From NCBI RefSeq assembly GCF_900100455.1, contig NZ_FNCV01000001.1:351093-415092 (forward strand): a stretch of 64,000 nt of DNA, in the 5' to 3' direction. Made by a program: the position numbers and the translations under genes. The notes beneath the pieces are model-generated. The model made no database searches, was not told the origin of the DNA, and saw only the letters and a program-made list of their open reading frames with translations. This document shows positions 9,343 to 17,665 of the stretch, in pieces. The stretch comes from Roseospirillum parvum. Its GTDB lineage: Bacteria > Pseudomonadota > Alphaproteobacteria > Rhodospirillales > Rhodospirillaceae. Each line of letters opens with the position of its first letter. Within the stretch, counting starts at the first letter, position 1.

Positions 9343-10722
9343 ATGGCCGCCTCGCTGCTCCACCCGGAGCTGCGCGACCCGACCCGCCGGCCGCCCACCT
9401 GGTGGGCCGAGGACAGCCCACCGCCCCCGCCGGCGCCCCCGCTGGACGGCGCCACCAACTGTCGGGTGGCGGTGATCGGGGCCGGCTATACGGGTCTGTC
9501 GGCGGCGCTCGAGCTGGCCCGGGCCGGGGTCGAGGTGGTGGTGCTCGAGGCGGCCTGGCCGGGCTGGGGGGCGTCCGGGCGCAACAGCGGCATGTGCTGC
9601 CTGGGCGGCAGCTTCCGCTCACTGGATGCCCTGGCCCGTCGCCACGGCGCCGAGGAGACGCGCCGTTTCGTGCGCGTCCAGCAGGAGGCCATCGCCCTGG
9701 TCGGCGAGTTGGCCGAAACCCATGGCTTCGATCTGGCCCGCCAGGGCGCCGGCGAGTTGGCGGTGGCCCACCGGCCGGCCGCCCTGGCCGGACTGCGCGA
9801 CCACCAGGAAGCCCTGGCCCGCTTCGGCGGCCCACCAACCGCCCTGTGGTCGGCCGAGGAGTTGGCCGAGCGCCATCACGCCAGCCCGGACAGCCATGGC
9901 GCCCTGTTCATGGCCGGCAGCTTCGGCCTCAACCCCTTGCGTCTGGCGGTTGGACTGGCGATAGCGGCGCGCGCCGCCGGGGCCCGTCTGCATGGCGGCA
10001 GCCCGGTGGTTTCCTGGCGGCGGGAAGCGGGGCGCCATATCCTGACCACCCCTGAGGGCGAGCTGCGGGCCGATCAGGTGGTGGTGGCGACCAACGCCTT
10101 CACCCCGGACGACCTGGGCCCGGCCGGACGCCGGCCGCCCTTCCGGGGCGCCTACCTGCCGGTGCTGACCCAGGTCATTGTCAGCCGGCCGCTGAGCCCG
10201 ACCGAGCAGGCCGCCCACCGCTTCGTCGGCACGGAGCCGATCAGTGACACGCGCCGCCTGTTGACCGACGTGCGCCTGTTGCCGCCCGACGCCGCCGGTG
10301 GCCGCCGCCTGCTGATCGCCGGCCCCGGCGGCACCCGGGGCAGCGAGGCCGACATGGCCCACTGGCGCGACCGCATGGCCCGGCGGCTGGCCCTGAAGTT
10401 TCCGGCCTGGGCGGGGATCGGGATCAGCCACGCGTGGCGCGGCCCGTGGTGCATCACCAGTCGCCTGTCACCCACCGTCGGTTGCCTGCCCGACGATTCC
10501 AGCATCTGGTTTGCCATCGGCTTTCAGGGAGTCGGGGTGTCGCTGGGCACCTGGAGCGGCCGCGCCGTCGCCCGCGTCCTGAGCGGCCGGGCCGCCGGGC
10601 CCATGGCCGAGATCCCGGCCGTCATGGCGGCGATGCCGCGCCCCTTCCCGCTGGCCGCGCTGCGCGGCTGGGGGCAGCGGATGGCCCATGGCCTGCTGCG
10701 GGCCCGGGACGGGTTTGTGTGA
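9343..10722 (+). CDS. FAD-dependent oxidoreductase of the DAO family
   Basis: Flavoprotein of the D-amino-acid/glycine/gamma-glutamylputrescine oxidase family, 459 aa. The dinucleotide-binding motif VAVIGAGYTGLSAALELARAG is at about residues 42-62, followed by the acidic end of strand 2 (VVVLEAAWPGWGASGRNSG), a layout typical of PuuB/OrdL-like oxidases. C-terminal FAD contacts include WRGPWCITSRLSPTVGCLPD and FAIGFQGVGVSLGTWSGRAV. There is a Pro-rich N-terminal extension (residues 11-36). It starts 13 bases after dctM, so it may be co-transcribed and could oxidise an amine or amino acid substrate. The true substrate cannot be told from the sequence. Confidence 0.85.
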   Translation: MAASLLHPELRDPTRRPPTWWAEDSPPPPPAPPLDGATNCRVAVIGAGYTGLSAALELARAGVEVVVLEAAWPGWGASGRNSGMCCLGGSFRSLDALARRHGAEETRRFVRVQQEAIALVGELAETHGFDLARQGAGELAVAHRPAALAGLRDHQEALARFGGPPTALWSAEELAERHHASPDSHGALFMAGSFGLNPLRLAVGLAIAARAAGARLHGGSPVVSWRREAGRHILTTPEGELRADQVVVATNAFTPDDLGPAGRRPPFRGAYLPVLTQVIVSRPLSPTEQAAHRFVGTEPISDTRRLLTDVRLLPPDAAGGRRLLIAGPGGTRGSEADMAHWRDRMARRLALKFPAWAGIGISHAWRGPWCITSRLSPTVGCLPDDSSIWFAIGFQGVGVSLGTWSGRAVARVLSGRAAGPMAEIPAVMAAMPRPFPLAALRGWGQRMAHGLLRARDGFV

Positions 10723-10779
10723 AGGCCGCCTGGCGCCCGGCCGGGAGGGGGCGGCAACGGTCCGTGCGGTGCCGGTCGC

Positions 10780-11397
10780 TCAGCCGCCCAGCCAGCCGCC
10801 CAGCCGGCCCAGGGCCTGGGTCAGCCAGGGCTGCCCGTCGATCCAGTCGGGACGCAGGCTGGGGTGGCGGGCCCACAGGGCGGCGGTGAGGGCGGCCACC
10901 ACCAGTCCGCACAGGGCGACGATCAGGGCGATCATCTTCAGGCTGTTGACGTAGGCCCGGCGCGTCAGCGCGATGAACCCGCCCTGATAGCCGGACGGCT
11001 GCAACAGCATGTCGGGCAGGTCGTCCAGGAAACGTTTCAACAGTTCCGCCGCCCCGCCCGGGTCCAGGTAATGGGCATGCTGCTCCGGTATCGGCCGGCG
11101 CGGCGCCCAGCCGGCCAGATGATCGCTGAAGGTTTCCCGGGTCAGCGCCTCGAAGGTGGGGCGGTCGGGATGGGGGGTGAACAGGTGCAGGGTCAGGCTC
11201 TGGCCGAACAGGGTCCGCGCCTCGACGTACAGGCCGGGCGGGCAGAAGTCCTCGCCCGCCGCCGCTCGCCGGGCCGCCTCGCCGCGCAGGGCGGCCCAGT
11301 CCAGTCCCTTGAACAGAGCCCCCACCCGGGAGGCCGGAAAACGCCCCAGGTCGCGGCTTTCGTAGTCGGCGCCCTGCAGGGTCAGGCGAAGCTTCAT
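10780..11397 (-). CDS. Hypothetical protein with one C-terminal membrane helix
   Basis: I do not recognise a family. It is 205 aa: a soluble N-terminal part of about 145 residues (LRLTLQGADYESRDLGRFPA at the start, a Cys at about 52), then one hydrophobic helix at about 155-178 (MIALIVALCGLVVAALTAAL) and a short Gly-rich tail. There is no signal peptide. It follows phaC on the same strand after 19 bases, so it is probably co-transcribed with it. A role in PHA granule or membrane association is only a guess from position. Confidence 0.7.
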   Translation of the reverse strand: MKLRLTLQGADYESRDLGRFPASRVGALFKGLDWAALRGEAARRAAAGEDFCPPGLYVEARTLFGQSLTLHLFTPHPDRPTFEALTRETFSDHLAGWAPRRPIPEQHAHYLDPGGAAELLKRFLDDLPDMLLQPSGYQGGFIALTRRAYVNSLKMIALIVALCGLVVAALTAALWARHPSLRPDWIDGQPWLTQALGRLGGWLGG

Positions 11398-11416
11398 CGG
11401 CCGGCCCCGGCCGGTC

Positions 11417-13234
11417 CTACACCCGGATGCGCACGTAGCTGCCGGGGGCGTCCTCCAGCGGTGGGAAGTCCTTGCTGCCGGGCTGGCGGGCCTCGACCAG
11501 CGGCCCGGTGAACGAGGACACCCACTTCTGCCAGTCGGGCCACCAGCTGCCTTCGTTCTTGGTGGCGCCCTTCAGCCAGGCCGCCGGGTCCTTCGGCTTG
11601 CGGCTGTTCAGGAAGTAGCCGTACTTGGGCTTGTCCGGGTTGGGCGGGTTGATGATGCCGGCGATGTGCCCGGAGCCCGACAGCACGAAGCGGGTCGGCC
11701 CGCTGTACAGGTGCACCCCGCGGTAGGTGCTGCGCCAGGGGGCGATGTGGTCCTCCAGCGTTGAGATGAAGTAGGACGGCACCTTCACCTTGCCGAGGTC
11801 GATCGGCACCCCTTCCAGGGTGATGGCGCCGGGGTCCTTCAGCCGGTTCTTCTCATAGAACTCGTGCAGGTAGAAACTGTGCATGGCCGCCGGCATGCGC
11901 GTCGAATCGGAGTTCCAGTAGAGCAGGTCGAAGGGGAAGGGGTCCTTGCCCAACAGGTAGTTGTTGACGACGAACGACCAGATCAGGTCGTTGGCGCGCA
12001 GCATGTTGAAGGTGGTGGCCATCTCCGAGCCATCGAGATAGCCCACCTCGGCCATCTTGCGGTCGAGCATCTCCAGGGTCTGGCTGTCGATGAACACCCC
12101 CAGGTCGCCCGGCTCGACGAAATCGAGCATGGTCACGAAGTGGGTCGCCGAGGTGATGCGGTCATCGCCCTTGGCCGCCATGTAGGCCATGGTGGCGCCG
12201 AGCAGGGTGCCGCCCAGGCAGTAGCCGATGGCGTTCACCGTCGGCTGTCCGGTGACCTTCCGCACGATGTCCAGCGCGGTCAGCGGGCCTTCCTGCATGT
12301 AGTCCTCGAAGCGCTTGCCGGCCAGCTTCTCGTCGGGGTTGATCCAGCTGATCATGAACACCGTGTGGCCCTGATCCAGCAGCCAGCGGACCAGCGAGTT
12401 CTTGGGCCTGAGGTCCATGATGTAGAACTTGTTGATCCACGGCGGGATGACCAGCAGCGGGCGCTCGAACACCTTTTCGGTGCGCGGGCTGTACTGGATC
12501 AGCTCCATCAGCTCGTTGCGATAGATCACCTTGCCCTCGGTGGCGGCGACGTTGACCCCCACCTCGAAGGCGGTGTCGTCGGTCATCTGGATGCGCAACT
12601 GGCCCTTGCCGCGTTCCAGGTCCTCGAGCAGGTGCTCCAGGCCCTTGACCAGGTTCTCGCCGCCGCTTTCCAGGGTCTCGCGCAGCACTTCGGGGTTGGT
12701 GGCGACGAAATTGGTCGGCGCCAGGGCATCGACGAACTGGCGGGTGTAGAAGTCCACCTTGGCGGCGGTCTTGGGGTCGAGCCCCTCCACGTCGTTGACC
12801 ACATGGCGCATCCAGCGCGCCGTCAGCAGGTAGGACTGCTTGATGTAGTCGAAGACCTGGTTCTCGCTCCACGCCTCGTCCTTGAAGCGGCGGTCGCCCT
12901 TCTCCGGCTGGGCCAGGGGCGCGACGTCGTCCTCGCCCATCATGCGCCGGGCGGCGGTCTGCCACAGGGTCATGTAGTCCTGCCACAGGCCGAGTTGGGC
13001 CTCCATCAGCTTGGTCGGGCTGGCCATCATCTGGGTGGTCATGTCAAGGAAGGCCGAGCCGATGGCCAGCGGATCGGACATGCCAACCTGTGGGTCGGCC
13101 GCCTGACGGGCCAGAAAGTCGCTGACCAGCCGCTGGCTGCGGGCGGCGATGTCCTGCATGTGCTGGGCCCACCGGGTCGCGTCGACGGTGGGCGGGGCGG
13201 CGGCGTCCTTGGAATCCGCTGGGTCCTTGGCCAT
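11417..13234 (-). CDS. phaC: Class I poly(3-hydroxyalkanoate) synthase PhaC
   Basis: Polymerises 3-hydroxyacyl-CoA into storage polyester at the granule surface. The protein is 605 aa from ATG 13234, typical for class I. The lipase-like box is GYCLGG with the nucleophile at Cys339; the other triad members are in TLEDHIAPWRS (Asp) and SGSGHIAGIINPP (His). The conserved pieces PLLVIPPWINKFYIMDLRP and VFMISWINPD are present. The frame stays open 235 codons upstream but that part is low complexity and opposes the next region. The chosen ATG has AAAGGGA about 10 bases upstream. A small membrane-protein gene follows after 19 bases. No phaA, phaB or phasin gene is in the window. Confidence 0.96.
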   Translation of the reverse strand: MAKDPADSKDAAAPPTVDATRWAQHMQDIAARSQRLVSDFLARQAADPQVGMSDPLAIGSAFLDMTTQMMASPTKLMEAQLGLWQDYMTLWQTAARRMMGEDDVAPLAQPEKGDRRFKDEAWSENQVFDYIKQSYLLTARWMRHVVNDVEGLDPKTAAKVDFYTRQFVDALAPTNFVATNPEVLRETLESGGENLVKGLEHLLEDLERGKGQLRIQMTDDTAFEVGVNVAATEGKVIYRNELMELIQYSPRTEKVFERPLLVIPPWINKFYIMDLRPKNSLVRWLLDQGHTVFMISWINPDEKLAGKRFEDYMQEGPLTALDIVRKVTGQPTVNAIGYCLGGTLLGATMAYMAAKGDDRITSATHFVTMLDFVEPGDLGVFIDSQTLEMLDRKMAEVGYLDGSEMATTFNMLRANDLIWSFVVNNYLLGKDPFPFDLLYWNSDSTRMPAAMHSFYLHEFYEKNRLKDPGAITLEGVPIDLGKVKVPSYFISTLEDHIAPWRSTYRGVHLYSGPTRFVLSGSGHIAGIINPPNPDKPKYGYFLNSRKPKDPAAWLKGATKNEGSWWPDWQKWVSSFTGPLVEARQPGSKDFPPLEDAPGSYVRIRV

Positions 13235-13625
13235 CGGGTGGGGTCCCTTTGCAACAGTGGGGAGAAAACCGGCAGAGGCGGCGCGACTCGGCGGAAACAA
13301 CCGCTTCCTTCGCGTCCCGGAGTGAGGTACCTTCGATACGGAACGAATCCAGCGCCTTCCTGGGCTTAACGGTATGCTTGTTGAGATGCCGCGTGAAGTC
13401 GCCGCCCGGGTCTTTGGTCGGATGGTAACAGATCGCGGGGCAGGGCGCCAAATCGCTGATCGGTGACGGCGCCGCCGGAAGGCTCCGCGGTGCACAACGC
13501 CACCGGGCCGGGAAAGCCGCTTGGCCGAGAACTTGGCCGAGAATTTGGTGTTGAGACGTTTGGTTGTAGGATTGGTTGTCAAATTGGTTGTGAAATTGGT
13601 TGTGAAAACTGGGGATCGCGAGACC
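13235..13625. other. Divergent phaC / OmpA-lipoprotein intergenic region
   Basis: 391 bases between two divergent starts, expected to carry both promoters. The left part (13235-13510) shows nothing definite. The right part contains 12-bp tandem repeats (13520-13607, listed separately). The plus-strand frame is open through the repeats into the lipoprotein gene but would encode a Val/Lys-rich low-complexity leader. Confidence 0.5.
13520..13607. repeat. 12-bp tandem repeats upstream of the OmpA lipoprotein
   Basis: Two sets with the same period. First, cttggccgagaa occurs twice (13520-13531, 13532-13543). Second, ttggttgt plus four variable bases occurs four times (13560-13571, 13572-13583, 13584-13595, 13596-13607), the last two copies identical (ttggttgtgaaa). 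The second set ends 18 bases before the chosen ATG. The GC content of the second set is far below the surroundings. Confidence 0.85.
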
Positions 13626-14627
13626 ATGCCAGCCACCGAGCACACCGCCACCGCTCCGGGCCGCCGCCCTGTCCGCGCGACGGGCAGGCTGATCGGGGGC
13701 GCGCCGCTGATCGTCGCCGCGCTGCTGCTTGGGCTGGGTGGCCTTGCCGGCTGCTCGTGGTTCGAGGACGACCCGGTGGAGCCGACCACGGCCGGCCAGT
13801 CCGCCGCCGCCGCGTCCGAGGCCGCCGCCAACCAGGCCGCCGCCGAGGCCGAGCAGGAGGCGTTGGCCGAGGGGCTGGTGCCCGACACCGCCAACCGGCA
13901 GTACGACACCGAAAGCGGCCGCCGACAGGTGAGCACCATGCGCGCCCTGTCCGAGCAGCCGGAAAACGCCCAGGTGGCCGAAACCCCGCCGCCGCCGGCC
14001 AGCCCGTCCCCCCAGCCGAGCCCGGCCGGCGCGGTGGAGCGGGCCGGCAGCCCGCCGCCGCCGCCGGGGCAGGCCGATGGCAGCTTCCGCCCCGCCGACT
14101 ACCCGCCCGGTCCCGGGGCCGAGGACCCCTTCGCCTCCGGCGGCACGGTGGTCATCAGCTCCGACGGCGTGTCCAGCCTGAACAGCGGCGACCAGCTCGC
14201 CTCGCTGCCCTCGGTCGACGAGACCGGCGGCCCCTATCCGCTGAGCGCCTTCAATCCGGCCATGGCGGTGTCCTCCGATCTGGTCGCCACCATCTATTTC
14301 AACAACGGCTCGGCCCGCCTGTCGTCCGAGGCCTATCGGGTGATCGATCAGGTGGTCGACCTGCAGCGCCAGTACGGCGGCACCCTGCGCGTGGTCGGCC
14401 ACGCCTCCAGCCGCACCCAGGACATGGATCTGGTGCGCCATCGGCTGATCAACCTGGAAACCTCGCTGCAACGGGCCGACGCGGTGACCCGCGCCCTGCT
14501 CGCCGCCGGCTTCCCGGCCGACAGCCTGTATGCCGGGGCGGTGGGCGATACCGAACCGCTGTATCTCGAGGTCATGCCGGCCGGCGAGGCGGGCAACCGC
14601 CGGGCCGAAATCTGGCTCGACCGCTGA
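13626..14627 (+). CDS. OmpA-domain outer-membrane lipoprotein
   Basis: 333-aa predicted lipoprotein. Residues 22-43 form a signal with lipobox LAGC and acyl Cys43. The middle (45-200) is low complexity, rich in Ala, Glu and Pro, and probably spans the periplasm. The C-terminal part (about 217-333) is an OmpA/MotB-like peptidoglycan-binding domain: ATIYFNNGSARLSSEAYRVI, then LRVVGHASSR and a final block ending NRRAEIWLDR. Start was placed at ATG 13626 because the open frame upstream covers 12-bp tandem repeats and would bury the signal peptide. lepA follows on the same strand after 169 bases. The role, anchoring the outer membrane to the wall, is by family. Confidence 0.82.
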   Translation: MPATEHTATAPGRRPVRATGRLIGGAPLIVAALLLGLGGLAGCSWFEDDPVEPTTAGQSAAAASEAAANQAAAEAEQEALAEGLVPDTANRQYDTESGRRQVSTMRALSEQPENAQVAETPPPPASPSPQPSPAGAVERAGSPPPPPGQADGSFRPADYPPGPGAEDPFASGGTVVISSDGVSSLNSGDQLASLPSVDETGGPYPLSAFNPAMAVSSDLVATIYFNNGSARLSSEAYRVIDQVVDLQRQYGGTLRVVGHASSRTQDMDLVRHRLINLETSLQRADAVTRALLAAGFPADSLYAGAVGDTEPLYLEVMPAGEAGNRRAEIWLDR

Positions 14628-14796
14628 GACCGGGCTTCCCGGGTTTCCGCCCGGGACGCCTTTCACCCCACACTTCGGTGCCCTGGCCCGGTGGCGGTTT
14701 GACCCGCCCCCGGGCCTGCCCTAATGTGCGCTTCCCGCTGCCCCCCTTTCCGGCCCAGTCCGGGGCGGCCCCCGTCTCCAACAACCCGGCTCCTCC

Positions 14797-16605
14797 ATGA
14801 CCACAGACCTTTCGCGCATCCGCAACTTCTCCATCATCGCCCACATCGATCACGGCAAGTCGACCCTGGCCGACCGCCTGATCCAGACCTGCGGCGGCCT
14901 GGAAGAGCGCGAGATGAAGGAGCAGGTGCTCGATTCCATGGAGCTGGAGCGCGAGCGCGGCATCACCATCAAGGCCCAGACGGTGCGTCTGGCCTACACC
15001 GCCAAGGATGGTGAGACCTATCAGCTCAACCTGATGGACACCCCGGGCCACGTCGACTTCTCCTACGAGGTCAGCCGCTCCCTGGCCGCCTGCGAGGGGG
15101 CGCTGCTGGTGGTCGACGCCAGCCAGGGGGTGGAGGCGCAGACCCTGGCCAACGTCTATCTGGCGCTGGACAACGACCTGGAGATCGTCCCGGTGCTCAA
15201 CAAGGTGGACCTGCCGGCCGCCGAGCCCGACCGCATCCGCCAGCAGATCGAGGACGTGATCGGCCTGGACGCCTCCGAGGCGCTGGAGATTTCCGCCAAG
15301 ACCGGGCTCGGCATCGGCGATGTGCTGGAAGCCCTGGTCCAGCGCCTGCCCGCCCCGGCCGGCGACCGCGAGGCGCCCCCCAAGGCCCTGCTGGTCGATT
15401 CCTGGTACGACCCCTACCTGGGGGTGATCGTGCTGGTGCGGGTCGTCGAGGGGCGCCTGAAGAAGGGCATGCGCATGCGCATGATGCGCACCGGGGCGGT
15501 CCATCCGATCGACAAGGTGGGCTTCTTCAGCCCCAAGATGGTCGAGGTGGAGGCCCTGGAAGCCGGCGAGATGGGCTTCGTCATGGCCGGCATCAAGTCG
15601 GTCGCCGACACCCAGGTGGGCGACACCCTGACCGACGACCGCCGCCCCGCCGCCGAGCCCCTGCCGGGCTTCAAGCCGTCCATCCCGGTGGTCTGGTGCG
15701 GGCTGTTCCCGGTCGACACCTCGGATTTCGAGGCCTTGCGCGAAAGCCTCGCCAAGCTGCGCCTGAACGACGCCAGCTTCGACTTCCAGATGGAAAGCTC
15801 CGCCGCGCTGGGTTTCGGCTTCCGCTGCGGCTTCCTCGGCCTTTTGCACATGGAGATCATCCAGGAACGCCTGGAGCGCGAGTTCGGCCTGGACCTGATC
15901 ACCACCGCGCCCAGCGTGGTCTACAAGCTGTTCATGGTCGACGGGCAGATGATCGAACTGCACAACCCGGCCGACATGCCCGACCCGACCCGCATCGACC
16001 GCATCGAGGAACCCTGGGTCAAGGCCACCATCATGGTGCCCGACGAGTACCTGGGCCCGGTGCTCGCCCTGTGCACCGAGCGGCGCGGCATCCAGAAGGA
16101 CCTGACCTACGTCGGCGGGCGGGCGATGGCGGTCTACGAGTTGCCGCTGAACGAGATCGTCTTCGACTTCTACGACCGCCTGAAGTCGATCAGCCGGGGC
16201 TACGCCAGCTTCGACTACGAAATGACCGGCTACATCGAAAGCGATCTGGTCAAGGTCTCCATCCTGGTCAACGCCGAGCCGGTCGACGCCCTGGCCTTCA
16301 TCGCCCACCGCACCCAATCGGAACTGCGCGGCCGACAGATTTGCGAACGGCTGAAGGACCTGATCCCCAGGCACATGTTCAAGGTGCCCATCCAGGCCGC
16401 CATCGGCGGCCGCATCATCGCCCGCGAAACCATCGCCGCCCTGCGCAAGGACGTCACCGCCAAATGCTACGGCGGCGACATCACCCGCAAACGCAAGCTT
16501 CTGGAGAAACAGAAAGAGGGCAAGAAGCGGATGCGCCAGTTCGGCAAGGTGGAAATCCCCCAGTCCGCCTTCATCAACGCCCTGCGCATGGGCGACGACA
16601 AGTAG
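14797..16605 (+). CDS. lepA: Elongation factor 4 (LepA)
   Basis: Ribosome-associated translational GTPase that can back-translocate or remodel stalled ribosomes; 602 aa, normal length. GTPase motifs: G1 AHIDHGKST (residues 15-23), G2 RGITIK (54-59), G3 DTPGH (81-85), G4 NKVD (135-138), G5 SAK near 167. The LepA-specific C-terminal domain is present ([20 protein letters not shown], then [15 protein letters not shown]). No strong ribosome site is visible before ATG 14797. A bidirectional terminator follows at 16696-16735. Confidence 0.98.
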   Translation: MTTDLSRIRNFSIIAHIDHGKSTLADRLIQTCGGLEEREMKEQVLDSMELERERGITIKAQTVRLAYTAKDGETYQLNLMDTPGHVDFSYEVSRSLAACEGALLVVDASQGVEAQTLANVYLALDNDLEIVPVLNKVDLPAAEPDRIRQQIEDVIGLDASEALEISAKTGLGIGDVLEALVQRLPAPAGDREAPPKALLVDSWYDPYLGVIVLVRVVEGRLKKGMRMRMMRTGAVHPIDKVGFFSPKMVEVEALEAGEMGFVMAGIKSVADTQVGDTLTDDRRPAAEPLPGFKPSIPVVWCGLFPVDTSDFEALRESLAKLRLNDASFDFQMESSAALGFGFRCGFLGLLHMEIIQERLEREFGLDLITTAPSVVYKLFMVDGQMIELHNPADMPDPTRIDRIEEPWVKATIMVPDEYLGPVLALCTERRGIQKDLTYVGGRAMAVYELPLNEIVFDFYDRLKSISRGYASFDYEMTGYIESDLVKVSILVNAEPVDALAFIAHRTQSELRGRQICERLKDLIPRHMFKVPIQAAIGGRIIARETIAALRKDVTAKCYGGDITRKRKLLEKQKEGKKRMRQFGKVEIPQSAFINALRMGDDK

Positions 16606-16626
16606 GCCCGCTCTCGGCGGCCGATG

Positions 16627-16806
16627 CCAAGGGGGCGCCGCCCCCTTGGAACCCCCGCCGGGGAAGCCGGGCTTCCCCGGACCCCTCCACGAAGAAAAAA
16701 CCACCCGGAGGGGGCAGCCCCTCCGGGTGGTTTTTACGTCATGGCGAGGGTCCGGGGGACACCCTGTGTCCCCCGGCGGGGTTCCAAAGGGGCAGCGCCC
16801 CTTTGG
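16627..16806. repeat. Two inverted copies of a ~60-bp intergenic element around a terminator
   Basis: The left copy (16627-16690) and the reverse complement of the right copy (16746-16806) share the same order of parts: a ccaa-ggggcgc-gcccc-ttgg hairpin, then gaacccc(c)gccgggg, a second hairpin with different loop, and ccggaccc(ct)c. Similarity is high but not perfect. The two copies face each other around the lepA terminator. This looks like a dispersed palindromic intergenic element of Rhodospirillaceae-type genomes. Confidence 0.7.
16696..16735. terminator. Bidirectional rho-independent terminator
   Basis: A 13-bp perfect GC-rich stem (ccacccggagggg, 16701-16713, against 16718-16730) with a gcag loop. 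A-run on the left and T-run on the right extend the pairing to 16696-16735. It serves lepA on plus and the rhodanese lipoprotein gene on minus, which converge here. Confidence 0.9.
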
Positions 16807-16827
16807 TATTGACCGCCGACCGCGCCC

Positions 16828-17361
16828 CTACCACTCGGCTCGGGTCGCCGGGACCAACTGACGCCCGGAAGCCTCCCATCCGTTGACTCCGCCGCGGTAC
16901 CAGTAAGTGTTCACGTAGCCCAGACGCGAGGCGCGCATGGCCGCGTTGTAGGACAGCCAGCAGCGCGGGCCCAGGCAGAAAAAGACAGTGTCCCGGAACT
17001 TGTCGCCGTTGGTCAGCTCGGCCAACTTCGCGTCCAGGCGGGCGTCGCTGGTGCCTTCCCACCCCGCCCCCTTGAGCCAGACTGCCCCGGGAATGGTGTT
17101 GTGGCCGTCGCCGCCAAGCACATCGATCAGCAGGGGCGGGGTCTCTTCCTCCAGGGCAGCGGCCAGTTTTTCGGTCGAGATGACCGTCGCGCCGGGGACG
17201 GAGGTGGGGGTGGGGGCATGGAAATCGGCGTCCCGGTACTCGGTGGTGACGGGAATCCCCCAGTCATGGTCCTCGCTGACCCGGGCGGTGTCGGTCGTCT
17301 GACAGGCTGCCATCAGGGCGCACAAGGCCAGGGAGAGGGCGAATCGGCGAAAAACCGGCAT
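16828..17361 (-). CDS. Rhodanese-like lipoprotein, CXXCW-type variant
   Basis: 177-aa predicted lipoprotein with lipobox ALMAAC (Cys20), then a rhodanese-like domain (about 55-170). Conserved points are PLLIDVLGG, IPGAVWLKGAG and the active-loop region FFCLGPRCWLSYNAAMRA with Cys129 and Cys134-Trp135, followed by WYRGGVNGWEASG. This resembles the PQQ-dependent-catabolism CXXCW-motif proteins, but here the two cysteines are separated by four residues rather than two. Sulfur transfer or redox function in the periplasm is possible. No PQQ dehydrogenase gene is nearby. Start ATG 17361. Confidence 0.75.
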   Translation of the reverse strand: MPVFRRFALSLALCALMAACQTTDTARVSEDHDWGIPVTTEYRDADFHAPTPTSVPGATVISTEKLAAALEEETPPLLIDVLGGDGHNTIPGAVWLKGAGWEGTSDARLDAKLAELTNGDKFRDTVFFCLGPRCWLSYNAAMRASRLGYVNTYWYRGGVNGWEASGRQLVPATRAEW

Positions 17362-17414
17362 GTGTTTCTCCGTGTCTGGCGGGGAGGAACGCCCCGGCTC
17401 TGGACGGTGGCACT

Positions 17415-17549
17415 AGAGCCGAGAGCGAAAAATCGGAACCACTTGGTGGTTAACGATTTTTCGCTCAAATCGGCTCTACATCTAAGATCGAGAGCAGATC
17501 GTGCGAAATCTGAAGCGCTCCGCGATTCACATTTCGCACGATCTGCTCT
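17415..17549. repeat. Two adjacent long palindromic intergenic elements
   Basis: Element 1 (17415-17477): outer arms agagccgagagcgaaaaatcg / cgatttttcgctcaaatcggctct with a 3-base bulge, and an inner stem aaccac/gtggtt. Element 2 (17491-17549): perfect 19-bp outer arms, agagcagatcgtgcgaaat (17491-17509) against 17531-17549, with a nearly complementary centre and a T7 run shortly after. Both are AT-richer than the surroundings and begin or end in agagc/gctct. Many alphaproteobacteria carry dispersed palindromes of this style; element 2 may also serve as a terminator for the CHASE2 gene or its neighbour. Confidence 0.75.
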
Positions 17550-17665
17550 AGGCTTTTTTTCGGGTTCCTGGCGTGGTCTGGTGGGTCTGCGCGCTTTGCG
17601 AGCGGGCAGTTTTGGCCTAGCCGCCCCGGGAGTCAACCCCCGGGGGGCGCCGGCGGGCAGGGCGC

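Noticed and set aside
7695-9458. Minus-strand 587-codon frame opposite dctM
   Set aside because: Gln/His/Asp-rich shadow; dctM is certain.
13521-13625. N-terminal extension of the OmpA-domain lipoprotein
   Set aside because: It would translate the 12-bp tandem repeats into a Val/Lys-rich leader and put the lipobox far from the N-terminus.
13235-13939. N-terminal extension of phaC
   Set aside because: The open frame upstream of 13234 is low complexity, overlaps the divergent lipoprotein gene and lacks PhaC similarity; ATG 13234 has a ribosome site and gives normal length.
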